Origin: Cohnella zeiphila
Lineage (GTDB): Bacteria; Bacillota; Bacilli; Paenibacillales; Paenibacillaceae
DNA length: 64,000 nt
Assembly (NCBI RefSeq): GCF_014212055.1
Contig: NZ_JACJVO010000031.1
Span: forward strand, 186,001-250,000
Direction: 5' to 3'
Shown: piece by piece, positions 48,623 through 57,943 of the stretch
Numbering within the stretch: position 1 is the first letter of the stretch
How the letters are laid out: each line of letters opens with the position of its first letter
Translations under genes and position numbers: made by a program
Notes under the pieces: generated by a model
Told to the model about the DNA's origin: nothing
The model's database searches: none
The model's input: only the letters and a program-made list of their open reading frames with translations

Positions 48623-49777
48623 TTACTCGAACGCCCCGTACACGACGCTGCGAATCCGATTCGCGATGAACGGCTCCTTGCTGGGAAGCATCTGCTGCAT
48701 GTAGACGACGGTCAGCTGTTCCCGGGGGTCGATCAGGAGCCAGGAGCCGGCCATGCCCGCCCAGCCGTATTCGCCGATCGTCCCGTTGATTCCTCCCGCC
48801 GCGGGATCGGCCATCACCCGAACGCCGAGCCCGTAGCCGTAGCCGCTCATGTGGTCCCAGCTGAAGTCGTTCATCTGCGGCGGCGTCAGGTGGTTCGTGC
48901 TCATGAGCTGCACCGTCTTGGGACTCAGGAGCCGAACGCCGTCCAACGTTCCGCCTTGAACGAGCGCCTGTGCGAACCGGACATAGTCGCCCGTCGTCGA
49001 GATCAATCCGCCGCCGCCGCTCTCGTACCGGCATTCCGGCTGGAACTGGGTGTCCAGGCGGGTGTTGGGCGTCAGCGTTCCGTCTTCCGCGCAATCGTAC
49101 ATGACGCACAACCGGTCCCGCTGGTCATCCCGGATTCGGAAGGCGGTGTCCTTCATGCCCAGCGGCTCGAAAATCTCTTTTTTCAGAAAATCCCCGAACG
49201 ATTGACCGGACAGCGCTTCGATCAGCGCCCCCAGAATGTCGTGGCTGAGCCCGTACCGCCACCGGGAACCGGGGTCGAACGCGAGCGGCACTTCGGCAAG
49301 CGCCCTGGAAAATTCCCTTACGTTCATAAGCGCCGGCGCATTCCGATAAATCGGCGACGTCCTGCGCTCGGTCTCGGATCCGTCTCCGTCGTAAGTCAGG
49401 CCGGAAGTCATCGTGAACAGATCCTTGATCCGAATCGGCGACGCCGCCGGCGAGGCGGACAGAGCTCCGCTTCCCTCCTCACGGTAAACTAACGGATCTT
49501 TGAATTCGGGCAAATAGTCGCCCAGCGGGTCATTGAGCAGATAAAGGCCTCGTTCGTAGAGCATGAGCGCCGCCGTACAGGTAATCACTTTGGTCATCGA
49601 GTAGATCCGATACAGCGTGTCCGGGGCGATCGGAATTTTTTTCTCGACGTTTGCGTATCCGAAGTTCTCGTTATAGACGACTTCCCCGCGCCGCATGACG
49701 GTGCAGGCGCAGCCCGCCGGCCCTCCTTGTTCCATAAAGCGCTTGAGCAGCGGCGTCAGCCTCTCGTACCGGTTCAT
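48623..49777 (-). CDS. Serine hydrolase, beta-lactamase class C/esterase family
   Basis: 384 residues. Catalytic SxxK at S60-K63 (YSMTKV), second motif Y in WRYGLSHDILGALIEALSG, and a late G-rich motif (GWAGMAGSWLLIDPREQLTVVYMQQM) in place of the KTG box. Family EstB/class C beta-lactamase-like; cytoplasmic since no signal peptide is seen. Substrates in this group are esters or D-amino-acid peptides. RBS AAGGAGAG. Monocistronic. Confidence 0.9.
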   Translation of the reverse strand: MNRYERLTPLLKRFMEQGGPAGCACTVMRRGEVVYNENFGYANVEKKIPIAPDTLYRIYSMTKVITCTAALMLYERGLYLLNDPLGDYLPEFKDPLVYREEGSGALSASPAASPIRIKDLFTMTSGLTYDGDGSETERRTSPIYRNAPALMNVREFSRALAEVPLAFDPGSRWRYGLSHDILGALIEALSGQSFGDFLKKEIFEPLGMKDTAFRIRDDQRDRLCVMYDCAEDGTLTPNTRLDTQFQPECRYESGGGGLISTTGDYVRFAQALVQGGTLDGVRLLSPKTVQLMSTNHLTPPQMNDFSWDHMSGYGYGLGVRVMADPAAGGINGTIGEYGWAGMAGSWLLIDPREQLTVVYMQQMLPSKEPFIANRIRSVVYGAFE

Positions 49778-49911
49778 TCGATCTCTCCTTCCCCATGATC
49801 GTTATCGATCCCTAATTCAACGCGTCTTCTTCAACTCCTCCAATGGGAGCCAAAAAAAGAAGGAATTCCGCCCGGAAGGGAAGAATTCCTCGTGAGAATT
49901 TCAGCGCAGCG

Positions 49912-51447
49912 TCACGCGCCCCAAATTCGGGGCATCGGCATCGGTTCTTTGCCGAGCTCGGCCCAGATGTACTTGAGCAGCAGCTCGGATTTGAGCCCCG
50001 CATAGGCAGGGTCGTTCCAACGGTTTTTCAGTTCCTGCGGATCTTCTTGCAGGTCGAACAGTTCTCCGTATGTCTGATTGTAGTACACCGTAATCTTGTA
50101 CCGCTCGTCCACGTACGTTTTCTGATGAATGGTCGTCGGCTCGTGCCGGAACTCGCAGATCGCATGGTCCCTCGCCCGCTCCGACTCGCCGAGCCATACC
50201 CGCTTCTGGTCGACGCCGGTCATGACGTTCGGTACCGGAATGCCGCAGAAGGAGAGGAACGTCGGCGCCAGATCGACGAGCGACTGGATCGCCTCGGATT
50301 GGCGGCCGGCCGGCACTTGTCCGGGATAGCGCACGAGGAACGGCAGCTTAATGAGATCCTCGTAATGGAACCCGCCTTTGGCTTGCAGGCCGTGCTGTCC
50401 GAAAAAGTGTCCGTGGTCGGTCGTGAACACGACGATCGTGTTGTCCGCGATGCCGAGCTCGTCCAGCTTGTCGAGAATTTTGCCGATATATTTGTCCATC
50501 ATGCTGATCATGCCGTAATAGACGGCGACCAGCTTCTTTTTGTCATAATCGGTAAGCTTCTTCCGCTCCCCGTACTCGTAATAGTGGTGGGAACGGTATC
50601 CGTGGATGCCCTGCCCCGTCTCCCGCCAAGCGGAGAAGTCGGGCCGGTCTTCCTGCGTCATGCCGAAATGAGGCGGGTTGCCGTCATGCTCTCCCGGCAC
50701 CATCGTCGGAATCGTCAGCGAGTCCGGGTCGTACATCGTATCCCAAGGCTCGGGCACGAGGTATTCCGGGTGAGGATCGAAGAAGCTCGACCAGAGGAAG
50801 AAGCTCTCCCTGTCCGCGGCGTAGTCCTCCATCAGGGCGTTCGTGCGCTCGGCAATCCACGTATTGTAATGGTATTCTTCCGGAATCGGCCACTTGTACG
50901 TGGTCGACGGATCCATATTTCCGGTGGGGGGCAGGAAGTAGTCCCGCCAATTGGCGCAGCCCTTCTCTTCCATCCATAGCGCGTAATGCTGGCCGACATG
51001 CGCCTCGTTCGTATGATTGCGGGCGAGTTCCGCATGGTCGAAGCCGTAGAACGGACCGTGGAACGTTCTCCAGAAATCGAGATCCTGCAGCGTCGGATAC
51101 GCTTCCAGCGAAGGGTACTCTTCCGTCGACTTTAACGGTTGAAAATGCGCCTTGCCGACCAGGGCGGTCTTATATCCCGCCTGCTTGAAGTCTTCTCCGA
51201 CGGTATGGCGGTCCTCCATCAGCTTCGTGCCCAGCGTCCAGGCGCCGTGCTGGCTCGGGTACGTGCCGGTAATGATCGAGGAGCGGCTCGGCGTGCAGGT
51301 CGGATTCGGGCAATATGCCCGGTTGAACACGGTACCTTCCCGGACCAGCCGATCCAAGTTCGGCGTATGGATCTCCCGGTTGAAGGCTCCTAACGTATCC
51401 CAATGCTGTTGGTCGCTCGTGATCAGCAGAATGTTCGGTTTTCTCAT
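49912..51447 (-). CDS. Type I sulfatase
   Basis: 511 residues. Alkaline-phosphatase-superfamily sulfatase: N-terminal PNILLITSDQQHWDTLG (metal Asp pair), the formylglycine motif CTPSR with C51, FTTDHGHFFGQHGL, and a short C-terminal domain. C51 must be converted to formylglycine by a maturase encoded elsewhere. Start ATG 51447 has RBS GGGAGGAGG; upstream extension rejected. No signal peptide, so it desulfates imported glycans. Divergent from an AraC regulator. Confidence 0.92.
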   Translation of the reverse strand: MRKPNILLITSDQQHWDTLGAFNREIHTPNLDRLVREGTVFNRAYCPNPTCTPSRSSIITGTYPSQHGAWTLGTKLMEDRHTVGEDFKQAGYKTALVGKAHFQPLKSTEEYPSLEAYPTLQDLDFWRTFHGPFYGFDHAELARNHTNEAHVGQHYALWMEEKGCANWRDYFLPPTGNMDPSTTYKWPIPEEYHYNTWIAERTNALMEDYAADRESFFLWSSFFDPHPEYLVPEPWDTMYDPDSLTIPTMVPGEHDGNPPHFGMTQEDRPDFSAWRETGQGIHGYRSHHYYEYGERKKLTDYDKKKLVAVYYGMISMMDKYIGKILDKLDELGIADNTIVVFTTDHGHFFGQHGLQAKGGFHYEDLIKLPFLVRYPGQVPAGRQSEAIQSLVDLAPTFLSFCGIPVPNVMTGVDQKRVWLGESERARDHAICEFRHEPTTIHQKTYVDERYKITVYYNQTYGELFDLQEDPQELKNRWNDPAYAGLKSELLLKYIWAELGKEPMPMPRIWGA

Positions 51448-51550
51448 CCTCTCGCCTCCTCCCTTCATTATAAGCAAACGAGTATCGCAGAAGAATGTCA
51501 TCGTGTATGATAGATTTATCAAATTGTTCGTTCTCGGAAGGCGGGAGACG

Positions 51551-52432
51551 ATGGAGCACGGCAAGCTGGCGGAATATGACCATGAATACGCGGAGTATCT
51601 GTTCGATACGTCCTCTTCGCCGGAGCATGACAATTCGATGCGGATCGTTCGGGGCGGCATCGGCGAAGGGAAGCCCAACTACCGTTCCGGACCGAAGAGA
51701 ATCGAATGCTACAGTATACATTTTGTCAGGGATGGACATCTGACGCTCGAATATCGGGACAAGCGCACGCAGGTTCGCGGCGGAGATCTGTTCTGTCTCT
51801 ATCCGAACGTCTCCTACACTTACTACAGACAATCGAATGAGGAGCCGTTACGGCTGTGCTGGCTCGCGATCGACGGCGCGGGCGCGGAGCAGTTGCTGAA
51901 GCTGGCCGGGTTCGACGCGGACAACCCGGTCGTACGCCAAGGCTGGAACCGACAGACGGAGGAGCTGCTGGAGTCGGTTTACGCCATCCTGCGGCGGGAG
52001 CCCCCCCAGACAATGAGCGACCATCTCGAGCTGAAAAGCCGGCTGTACCAGCTGTTCGCCTTGCTGCTTCGGGCCCGGGGAGAGCCCGCGGCCGTCCGGC
52101 CGACAAGCCGGATGCAAGCGTGCGCGAACTACATCGAGCTTCACGCTCTGGACGGGATCACCGTCCAGCAGGTAGCCCGAATGGCCGGTCTGAACCGGAC
52201 GTACTTCTCGACCGTCTTCTCTAGGACGTTCGGGATTTCTCCGGCCGAATACATTTACAAAGTCAGAATGAACCGGGCGAAGGATCTGCTTCTCGCCACT
52301 TCCGCTTCGATTACGGAGATCGCTTACTCGCTCGGTTATCCCAGCTTGTTCGCGTTTACTCGCGCATTCAAGAAATACTTCTCCCTGTCGCCGTCCGAAT
52401 ACCGGGGGCGAAGCCGGGGCCCCGCCGAGTGA
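51551..52432 (+). CDS. AraC-family transcriptional regulator
   Basis: 293 residues. N-terminal cupin-like sensor (residues about 25-140; YSIHFVRDGHLTLEYRDKRTQVRGGDLFCLYPNVSYTYY) and C-terminal AraC helix-turn-helix pair (GITVQQVARMAGLNRTYFSTVFSRTFGISPAEYI, ITEIAYSLGYPSLFAFTRAFKKYFSLSPSEYR). Short intergenic region to the sulfatase suggests it activates it in response to a sugar. ATG 51551 after AAGGCGGGAG. Confidence 0.92.
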   Translation: MEHGKLAEYDHEYAEYLFDTSSSPEHDNSMRIVRGGIGEGKPNYRSGPKRIECYSIHFVRDGHLTLEYRDKRTQVRGGDLFCLYPNVSYTYYRQSNEEPLRLCWLAIDGAGAEQLLKLAGFDADNPVVRQGWNRQTEELLESVYAILRREPPQTMSDHLELKSRLYQLFALLLRARGEPAAVRPTSRMQACANYIELHALDGITVQQVARMAGLNRTYFSTVFSRTFGISPAEYIYKVRMNRAKDLLLATSASITEIAYSLGYPSLFAFTRAFKKYFSLSPSEYRGRSRGPAE

Positions 52433-52437
52433 AAAAA

Positions 52438-52486
52438 AAGCCGCGAAAGCCGGCGGCTCCTGGCCGTCCGACTTCCGCGGCTTTCC
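52438..52486. terminator. Shared terminator between araC-like gene and lipoprotein gene
   Basis: AAAGCCGCG / CGCGGCTTT stem with internal GCCGGCGG..., A8 at the left and CCCTT at the right; placed to end both convergent genes. Confidence 0.7.
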
Positions 52487-52487
52487 C

Positions 52488-53618
52488 TTACATTCCCGAA
52501 CCTGCGTCCAGGGATTCGTCCGTCAGCCCGGAGAAATCTCCGGCGCCGCCGAAAAACCCGCCCAGCGCTTGGTTCAGCTGATCCTCGGAGAGAATCTGAT
52601 CGGCCTTCGGCTCGCCGTTCTCGAACTTCACGTCTCCGTTGATATTAGACATCTCGGTGACGATCTTGAGCGTACCGCTGCCGGATTGGCCGTTGTCTTC
52701 GATGTTCGCCTTGACGGTCAGGTCGTCGTAGCTCGCGTAACCGTCTTTGTCGATGCCGATATTCGCCGTGACGTCCAGCTCCTTCACGGACTTGTCGAAT
52801 TCGGCCATGGCGTCTTTGATGTCTTGGTCTCCCGTCTCGGACAGCTGCTTCTTCGCCTCGTCCAGATCTTCCGGCTTCAGCTGCAGCATGTTCCGATACT
52901 GCTCGTTCTTGGCCAGCAGATCGATCACTTCCGGAGCGATGTCCTTGACCAGCGTGTTCACGAACGGTTCGACCTGATCCTTCGTCATGTGAAGCTGCAC
53001 CACGCTCTTCGCCTTATCCTTCGGAACGCCCGCGTCCTCGGGCTTCGGATTGGACAAATACGTCTTCTCGTCCACATGCTTGAACACGATGGCGTAGACG
53101 TCGTTAGCCAGCTTCGTCATGTTCCCGACGTCCGCGTTGCCGGGCCATTCGGCTCCCTGATCCTCGGCCATCTGCTTCAAGTCAAGCTCGATGAACTTGC
53201 CGACCATATCTTCCGGCAGGCCAAGCATCGGAATATTCGGAATCTTGATCCACATCTTCTCTTTGTTCATGATGATCGGGATCTGGAAAGACATGGCGAG
53301 ATCGCCGCTGATGCTGATCTTCATCGTCAATTCCATCAGCATCGGATCGGCCTGGTAGGCACCGGTCCAGCTGATCTCGGTATTGGTTAAGAATCCAAGG
53401 GCGCCGGCTGCTCCTTCTTCTTGCATGACCTCTTCCGGCAATTTCAAATCTGCGAGCTTCAGGCTTCCGCTCAACTCGTACGAGTGAATGTCGGCGGACT
53501 TCTCCATAGCCTTCTGCAACGAATCTTTCGGCGAATCCGAACTGCTGCAGCCCGTCAGAACCAGGACCAGCGTCATCAGGATCGACAGTACCGCAGCCAA
53601 GCTTTTTCCATTAAACAA
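52488..53618 (-). CDS. Lipoprotein, DUF6612/LppX-like
   Basis: 376 residues. Lipobox LVLTGC (Cys 24). The mature protein has repeated amphipathic strand patterns: KSADIHSYELSGSLKL, MLMELTMKISISGDLAMSFQIPI, then a second half with IKDAMAEFDKSVKELDVTANIGIDKDGY. The fold is probably an LppX/LolA-like half-barrel as in the DUF6612-type lipoproteins of Bacilli. TTG start with GGGGGA upstream. Function unknown; surface-anchored. Confidence 0.85.
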   Translation of the reverse strand: MFNGKSLAAVLSILMTLVLVLTGCSSSDSPKDSLQKAMEKSADIHSYELSGSLKLADLKLPEEVMQEEGAAGALGFLTNTEISWTGAYQADPMLMELTMKISISGDLAMSFQIPIIMNKEKMWIKIPNIPMLGLPEDMVGKFIELDLKQMAEDQGAEWPGNADVGNMTKLANDVYAIVFKHVDEKTYLSNPKPEDAGVPKDKAKSVVQLHMTKDQVEPFVNTLVKDIAPEVIDLLAKNEQYRNMLQLKPEDLDEAKKQLSETGDQDIKDAMAEFDKSVKELDVTANIGIDKDGYASYDDLTVKANIEDNGQSGSGTLKIVTEMSNINGDVKFENGEPKADQILSEDQLNQALGGFFGGAGDFSGLTDESLDAGSGM

Positions 53619-53745
53619 AGCGTCAATTCCCCCTAGCCATAATTGGAATACAATTGCAGGTACATTGTATCCTAATCGGCTCGGTTCGGGGAAGCTATTT
53701 TGCTTAAAAAAACCTTAAAATGACTGCAATTCAATAGATACATTG

Positions 53746-54660
53746 CTAATGAATGTCTTTTTTCTTGAATCTTCCGCCCCGGACATCGTGAATATTGCCC
53801 ACGGCAAGAAAGGCGTTCTGATCCATCTCGGTCACGATCGACTTCAGTTTGGCTTCTTCCATCCGGGTGACGACGGTGAAGATGACTTGCTTGGAATCTC
53901 CCGAATAGCCGCCTTCGCCGTTCAAATACGTAACGCCGCGGCCCAGCCGGCTGACGATCGCTTCGCCGATCTCTCGATAGTGATCGCTGATGACCCAGAT
54001 CGACTTCGATTCGTCGAAGCCTTCGATCGTCAGATCCATGACCTTGAAAGCGATGAAATACGTGATCAGGGAAAACATCGCGTTGTCCCAGCCGAACACC
54101 AGGCCCGCGCTGCCGAGGATGAAAAAGTTGATGAACATGACCATCTGGCCGACGGAAAACGGCGTCTTCTTGCTGACCATGATCGCGACGACTTCGGTCC
54201 CGTCCGTCGTTCCTCCGGAACGGATGACGATCCCGACGCCGATGCCGAGCAGAATGCCGCCGAACACGGTGGCAAGCAGCGTCTGGTCCGTGAACGGCTC
54301 GACATGATGCAGCAGCGTCGTGGTTACGGACAGCGTAACGACCCCGAGCAAAGTGGATAAAGCAAACGTTTTGCCAATCGATTTATAGCCGGCAATGAGA
54401 AACGGAAGGTTAAGAATGAAGAGGAAGACGCCGAGTGGAAGGTGAGTCAGATGGGCTCCCATGATCGATATGCCCGTGATGCCGCCGTCGATGATGTCGT
54501 TCGGAATGAGGAAAATCTCAAGCGCGACCCCTGCGAGACCGGCTCCAAGCATGATCAGAACGATGCGGCGGGCGATATCGAGCGGCGTCAACTTGACGTG
54601 CTGTGCAGGCTTCTTGTCCGGCGAGGCGGACGTAACGGGTACTGGACTGGTCATAGGCAC
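53746..54660 (-). CDS. YitT family membrane protein
   Basis: 304 residues. Five membrane helices (about 35-55, 75-95, 100-120, 125-145, 165-205) in the YitT_membrane domain (IPNDIIDGGITGISIMG, GTTDGTEVVAIMVSKK) followed by a C-terminal cytoplasmic DUF2179 domain (GRGVTYLNGEGGYSGDSKQVIFTVVTRMEEAKLKSIV). Function unknown across Bacilli. -10 TATAAT near 54688 on the minus strand. Monocistronic. Confidence 0.93.
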   Translation of the reverse strand: MPMTSPVPVTSASPDKKPAQHVKLTPLDIARRIVLIMLGAGLAGVALEIFLIPNDIIDGGITGISIMGAHLTHLPLGVFLFILNLPFLIAGYKSIGKTFALSTLLGVVTLSVTTTLLHHVEPFTDQTLLATVFGGILLGIGVGIVIRSGGTTDGTEVVAIMVSKKTPFSVGQMVMFINFFILGSAGLVFGWDNAMFSLITYFIAFKVMDLTIEGFDESKSIWVISDHYREIGEAIVSRLGRGVTYLNGEGGYSGDSKQVIFTVVTRMEEAKLKSIVTEMDQNAFLAVGNIHDVRGGRFKKKDIH

Positions 54661-54757
54661 CTCCTAGGATACATGATATCTACATTATATCATCGCAAAG
54701 TTCATGGGTAAAATAATACGTTTACTTAGGGCTCGATTTTTACCCTGCGCAAACAAA

Positions 54758-54793
54758 GAACCGGCCCGACGCATGGGTTGCGTCGGCCGGTTC
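54758..54793 (-). terminator. Terminator of the sspP operon
   Basis: GAACCGGCCCGACGC / GCGTCGGCCGGTTC stem with a 7-base loop, 21 bases after the sspP stop. Confidence 0.8.
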
Positions 54794-54814
54794 TCGAGTC
54801 CATCGGCGGGCTCT

Positions 54815-54976
54815 TTAGCCCTCTCCGTTGTTGTGGCGGGAATGATTGCGGTTCTTCACTTTTTTGGAACCGGAGAGCGGCTCGTTCGGCTGATGGTCGT
54901 CCGACGCCCGTTGATCGCGGGCATGCTCGGAGCCGGACTGTCCGGAACCGACCGGCTGGGTCCTGGGCTTGCTCAT
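54815..54976 (-). CDS. sspP: Small acid-soluble spore protein P
   Basis: 53 residues. Ends with the SspP signature NEPLSGSKKVKNRNHSR followed by HNNGEG. Made in the forespore as a minor spore-core protein; non-essential in Bacillus subtilis. RBS AAGGAGG before ATG 54976. Third gene of a three-gene unit with two small hydrophilic proteins. This gene shows the host is a spore former. Confidence 0.93.
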   Translation of the reverse strand: MSKPRTQPVGSGQSGSEHARDQRASDDHQPNEPLSGSKKVKNRNHSRHNNGEG

Positions 54977-54994
54977 AATAAGCTGGCCTCCTTC

Positions 54995-55174
54995 TTAGAC
55001 CGTCTTGGGATTGGCTTGATCCCCGGCTTCGTCGTGATTGAGCGCGTCTTGGTGACGGCGATCGTTCGTATCCTGCTGCAGCTGCTGCGCTTGATGGGAA
55101 TTGACCGGATTCCGTTCGAGGTCTTCCGCAACGTTGCTCAAGTTTTTGTCCGCCATGCCGTTCGCGTCCGCCAT
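54995..55174 (-). CDS. 59-residue hydrophilic small protein, possibly spore-associated
   Basis: 59 residues, strongly hydrophilic and helical, rich in Asn, Gln, Asp, His (NLSNVAEDLERNPVNSHQ, AQQLQQDTNDRRHQDALNHD). Good RBS AAAGGAGG before the ATG. It sits 18 bases upstream of sspP in the same unit, so forespore expression is likely. No named family recognised. Confidence 0.75.
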   Translation of the reverse strand: MADANGMADKNLSNVAEDLERNPVNSHQAQQLQQDTNDRRHQDALNHDEAGDQANPKTV

Positions 55175-55190
55175 GTTCGGCAGCCTCCTT

Positions 55191-55538
55191 TTATGCGTGC
55201 GTGAAATCGTGAAGCGCCTGCGCGCATTCGTGCAGATGGCGTCGGTAATCGGCGATCAGTTCCTGCATCATGTCGGAACGCTCGTCCACCGACTGGCCGT
55301 CCCGTTCGACGTCCGTGAGCTGAATTTCGATCTCCCGGCTGTCCACGTATTTGACCGAGAAATCGAATTCCAGCATCGATCGTCCGGCCGACCGGATATG
55401 GACGAGCAGCGTTTCCGGGTCCTTCTCGTCTTCGAGAACGTCCGCCTGATCGCCTTCGTGAAGGCGCTCCGTCAGCGTTCTTCTCCAAGCTTCCGCCAGC
55501 TCATGCTGCGGAACGTTCAGTTCATCTTGATTTGCCAT
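55191..55538 (-). CDS. Conserved hypothetical protein in sspP operon
   Basis: 115 residues, acidic, soluble: ELAEAWRRTLTERLHEGDQADVLED, EFDFSVKYVDSREIEIQLTDVERDG, then a C-terminal helix ELIADYRRHLHECAQALHDFTHA. Alpha-beta-alpha layout, no motif recognised. ATG 55538 follows GGAGGTG. First gene of the sspP unit (17 bases to the next). Confidence 0.8.
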   Translation of the reverse strand: MANQDELNVPQHELAEAWRRTLTERLHEGDQADVLEDEKDPETLLVHIRSAGRSMLEFDFSVKYVDSREIEIQLTDVERDGQSVDERSDMMQELIADYRRHLHECAQALHDFTHA

Positions 55539-55612
55539 CGGCGACACCTCCGCTCTGATTAGAGTGGCCCGCGTCTCCGTTCTTATACGGAAGATTTGGG
55601 GCCGACAGACAG

Positions 55613-55649
55613 GAAGCCGCTCCCTTCGCCAAGGAAGAGAGCGGCTTTT
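55613..55649 (-). terminator. Terminator of the ABC exporter operon
   Basis: AAGCCGCTC / GAGCGGCTT stem, 14-base loop, flanked by TTTTG on one side. Confidence 0.65.
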
Positions 55650-55658
55650 GCCCGATGA

Positions 55659-56807
55659 TCAGATGAACTGGCGTACGTCGTTGTTGCGGCTGAAGCGGAA
55701 GATCGCGATCAAGGCGAAGACGGCGGCGAACGCGAGCAGAATGAAGAAGTTGATGCCCAGACTCCCGAAGGCGGTGCCGTTCTGCAGCTTGTCGATCGTA
55801 TCCAGCAGCCAGTGCTGCGGCATGAAGTTCGAGATTTTCTTTACCGTGTCGGGCATGATCGAGATCGGGAAGAAGCAGCCGGCGAGCAGGCAGGACGGCG
55901 TGATGATCAAGTTCTGCAGCGCGCCGGCCGCGTTCGTATTTTTGGCCAGCGAGACGATAAGCAGCGCCAGGCTGATGGCGGCCAGGGAGAACAGGGCGAG
56001 CACCGCGTACATTTCGCCGAACGGGATGCCGGAATCGATGTGGAACACGTACTTCATGAAGACCAGCGTCATGAACGATTGGAAAAGCAGGACGAGGAAG
56101 CTGACCGCCACATTGGAGAGCACGTAAGCGCGAGCCGATATCGGCGAGGACAACAGGCGCAGGAACGTGCGGTTCTCTTTCTCCTTCAGGATGATCTCCG
56201 TCAAGCCTACGGCCGAGAACATCATGAACGAGACCAGGAAGCCGATCGATTGATACGTCATGTCCTTGCGGTTGGACGTATCCTTCAGCGTTTCCGATTC
56301 GAAGGCGAATCCGGGCTGCTTGTAAGCCGCATACACTTGATCGAACGCTTGGGTGTCGCCCTTTGTCCCTAGCCCTATCGACGCGATATTTCCAATGTAA
56401 TTGTCGAGCAGCGACTTCACGTAAGCCGTCACCTGCGCACCCTTGACCGAGACGATGTTTACGGGGAGCGGCTTGCCTTCGCGAATGCTGTCCGCAAAGC
56501 CCTTCGGCAGCACGATGCCGCTGTCGAGCTTGCCGGACGTAATCTCGTCGTTCAACGAAGCTTCGTCGGTCATGGTCAGCTTTACTTGATTCAAGCTTCC
56601 GACGAATTGGATGGCGTCTTGCGTAATGGCCTGATCGCCGTCCTGGTTTACGATACCGATCTTCAGGCTCCCGCTGCTCATATTGCTGTAGAAGAGCATG
56701 GAGAGCAGCACGCCGGCCAGCGGAAGTCCAATATAGAGGAGCCAGCTGTTTCTGCGGCCGAATGTATTTTTCATCGTCTTGCGAACGAGCCAAAGAAAAT
56801 CCTTCAT
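55659..56807 (-). CDS. ABC-2 type permease (LnrN-like)
   Basis: 382 residues. One N-terminal membrane helix at about 18-40, a 150-residue extracytoplasmic domain, then five helices (QSIGFLVSFMMFSAVGLTEIILKEKENRTFLRLLSSPIS, ending FILLAFAAVFALIAIFRF). This is the ABC-2_membrane_3/CcmB-like architecture of lipid or antibiotic exporters. Start one base after the previous stop. Third gene of an ATPase-permease-permease operon. Confidence 0.9.
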   Translation of the reverse strand: MKDFLWLVRKTMKNTFGRRNSWLLYIGLPLAGVLLSMLFYSNMSSGSLKIGIVNQDGDQAITQDAIQFVGSLNQVKLTMTDEASLNDEITSGKLDSGIVLPKGFADSIREGKPLPVNIVSVKGAQVTAYVKSLLDNYIGNIASIGLGTKGDTQAFDQVYAAYKQPGFAFESETLKDTSNRKDMTYQSIGFLVSFMMFSAVGLTEIILKEKENRTFLRLLSSPISARAYVLSNVAVSFLVLLFQSFMTLVFMKYVFHIDSGIPFGEMYAVLALFSLAAISLALLIVSLAKNTNAAGALQNLIITPSCLLAGCFFPISIMPDTVKKISNFMPQHWLLDTIDKLQNGTAFGSLGINFFILLAFAAVFALIAIFRFSRNNDVRQFI

Positions 56808-56808
56808 C

Positions 56809-57930
56809 TTAAATGGCCTCCTGTCTGCGCATGAAAAGTGCGGCGACGATCAGAAACACCGCGGCGACTCCGATGTTGAGTCCGAGGGCGGGCCATGCGG
56901 CCTGCAAATTGCCTTGGTAAATGATCTTGGTAAGAGCTTCATTGGCCCAACGCATCGGTGAGATATTGGACAGCACGTTCATAACGCCCTTGGGGTCGAC
57001 CGGGAAGTACGCTCCTCCGAGAAAGGAGGCGATCTGGGTGAAAATCATCACGAACGAGCGGGACGATTCGCCTTTGAACAGATAGCTCGCACCTACGCCT
57101 ACGCTGACCGCAAGCAGCACTTCGGTGAACAGGATGAGAAGAAGCGTCGGATAGTGCGTGCCCCAATCGGCGTTATAGGCGAATTTGCTGAACAAGACGA
57201 CCGCTACCACGCACAGGAAGTTCACGATGGTAACCCCAATCACCTTGCCGGCGAAGATCGATCCCTTGCTCACCGGTGCGGCCGACAACCTCAGGGCGGT
57301 GTTGCGCGTTTTCTCGCCCCGGATCAGATTGCTGCCCGAGATGACGGAATAGAAGGCGATCATCGTCGTCATCGCGATGGCGTAATAGCCCATGGAGCCC
57401 GGCTGGCTCTCCGCCGTCAGCGACGATTCGTTGACGTAGCTTTGCTGCGCGCTCGCGCCGGCCAGAATCGTCTGGGCTTGCGTCGGGTTTTCCTTCATCG
57501 CGGCCGCCGCAAGATTGTACCGGTCGGCAAAAGCGCTCAGCATGCCTTGAATGATGTTGCTCTCGATCGAATCGCGCTGACTTCCGTAGAAGCGAATGCC
57601 GTTATCCGTAATCTCGGCGTACCCGCTGTACTGGTTATCCTGTACGTCCGCCTTTCCGTCTTCGCTCGCCGAAGCGGCCACAAGCTTGACGCCCTGCTGC
57701 TCCAGCACCGACGAGAACTCGTTCCAGGCTTGCGTCAACTGCGGACTGCTTGCCGTATTCCGGTACAGCAAGCTCATATCGCCGACCGTCGCCCCGCTTG
57801 TAAAAGCGTTCGTCAGCGCCGTCCCGAGAATAAGCATGAGCACGATCGGAAAAGCGAGCATGAAAACGAACGTTCGGAAATCCCGCAAATTCACCTTGAG
57901 TTCTTTTAACGCGATATTTATGACGTTCAC
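56809..57930 (-). CDS. ABC-2 type permease (LnrM-like)
   Basis: 373 residues with the same architecture as its neighbour: N-terminal helix at about 22-45 (FVFMLAFPIVLMLILGTAL), an extracytoplasmic domain, five C-terminal helices (YYAIAMTTMIAFYSVISGSNLIRGEKTRNTALRLSAAPVSKG). The two permeases presumably form a heterodimer. 13 bases after the ATPase gene. Confidence 0.9.
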   Translation of the reverse strand: MNVINIALKELKVNLRDFRTFVFMLAFPIVLMLILGTALTNAFTSGATVGDMSLLYRNTASSPQLTQAWNEFSSVLEQQGVKLVAASASEDGKADVQDNQYSGYAEITDNGIRFYGSQRDSIESNIIQGMLSAFADRYNLAAAAMKENPTQAQTILAGASAQQSYVNESSLTAESQPGSMGYYAIAMTTMIAFYSVISGSNLIRGEKTRNTALRLSAAPVSKGSIFAGKVIGVTIVNFLCVVAVVLFSKFAYNADWGTHYPTLLLILFTEVLLAVSVGVGASYLFKGESSRSFVMIFTQIASFLGGAYFPVDPKGVMNVLSNISPMRWANEALTKIIYQGNLQAAWPALGLNIGVAAVFLIVAALFMRRQEAI

Positions 57931-57943
57931 TTGGCTCTCCTCC

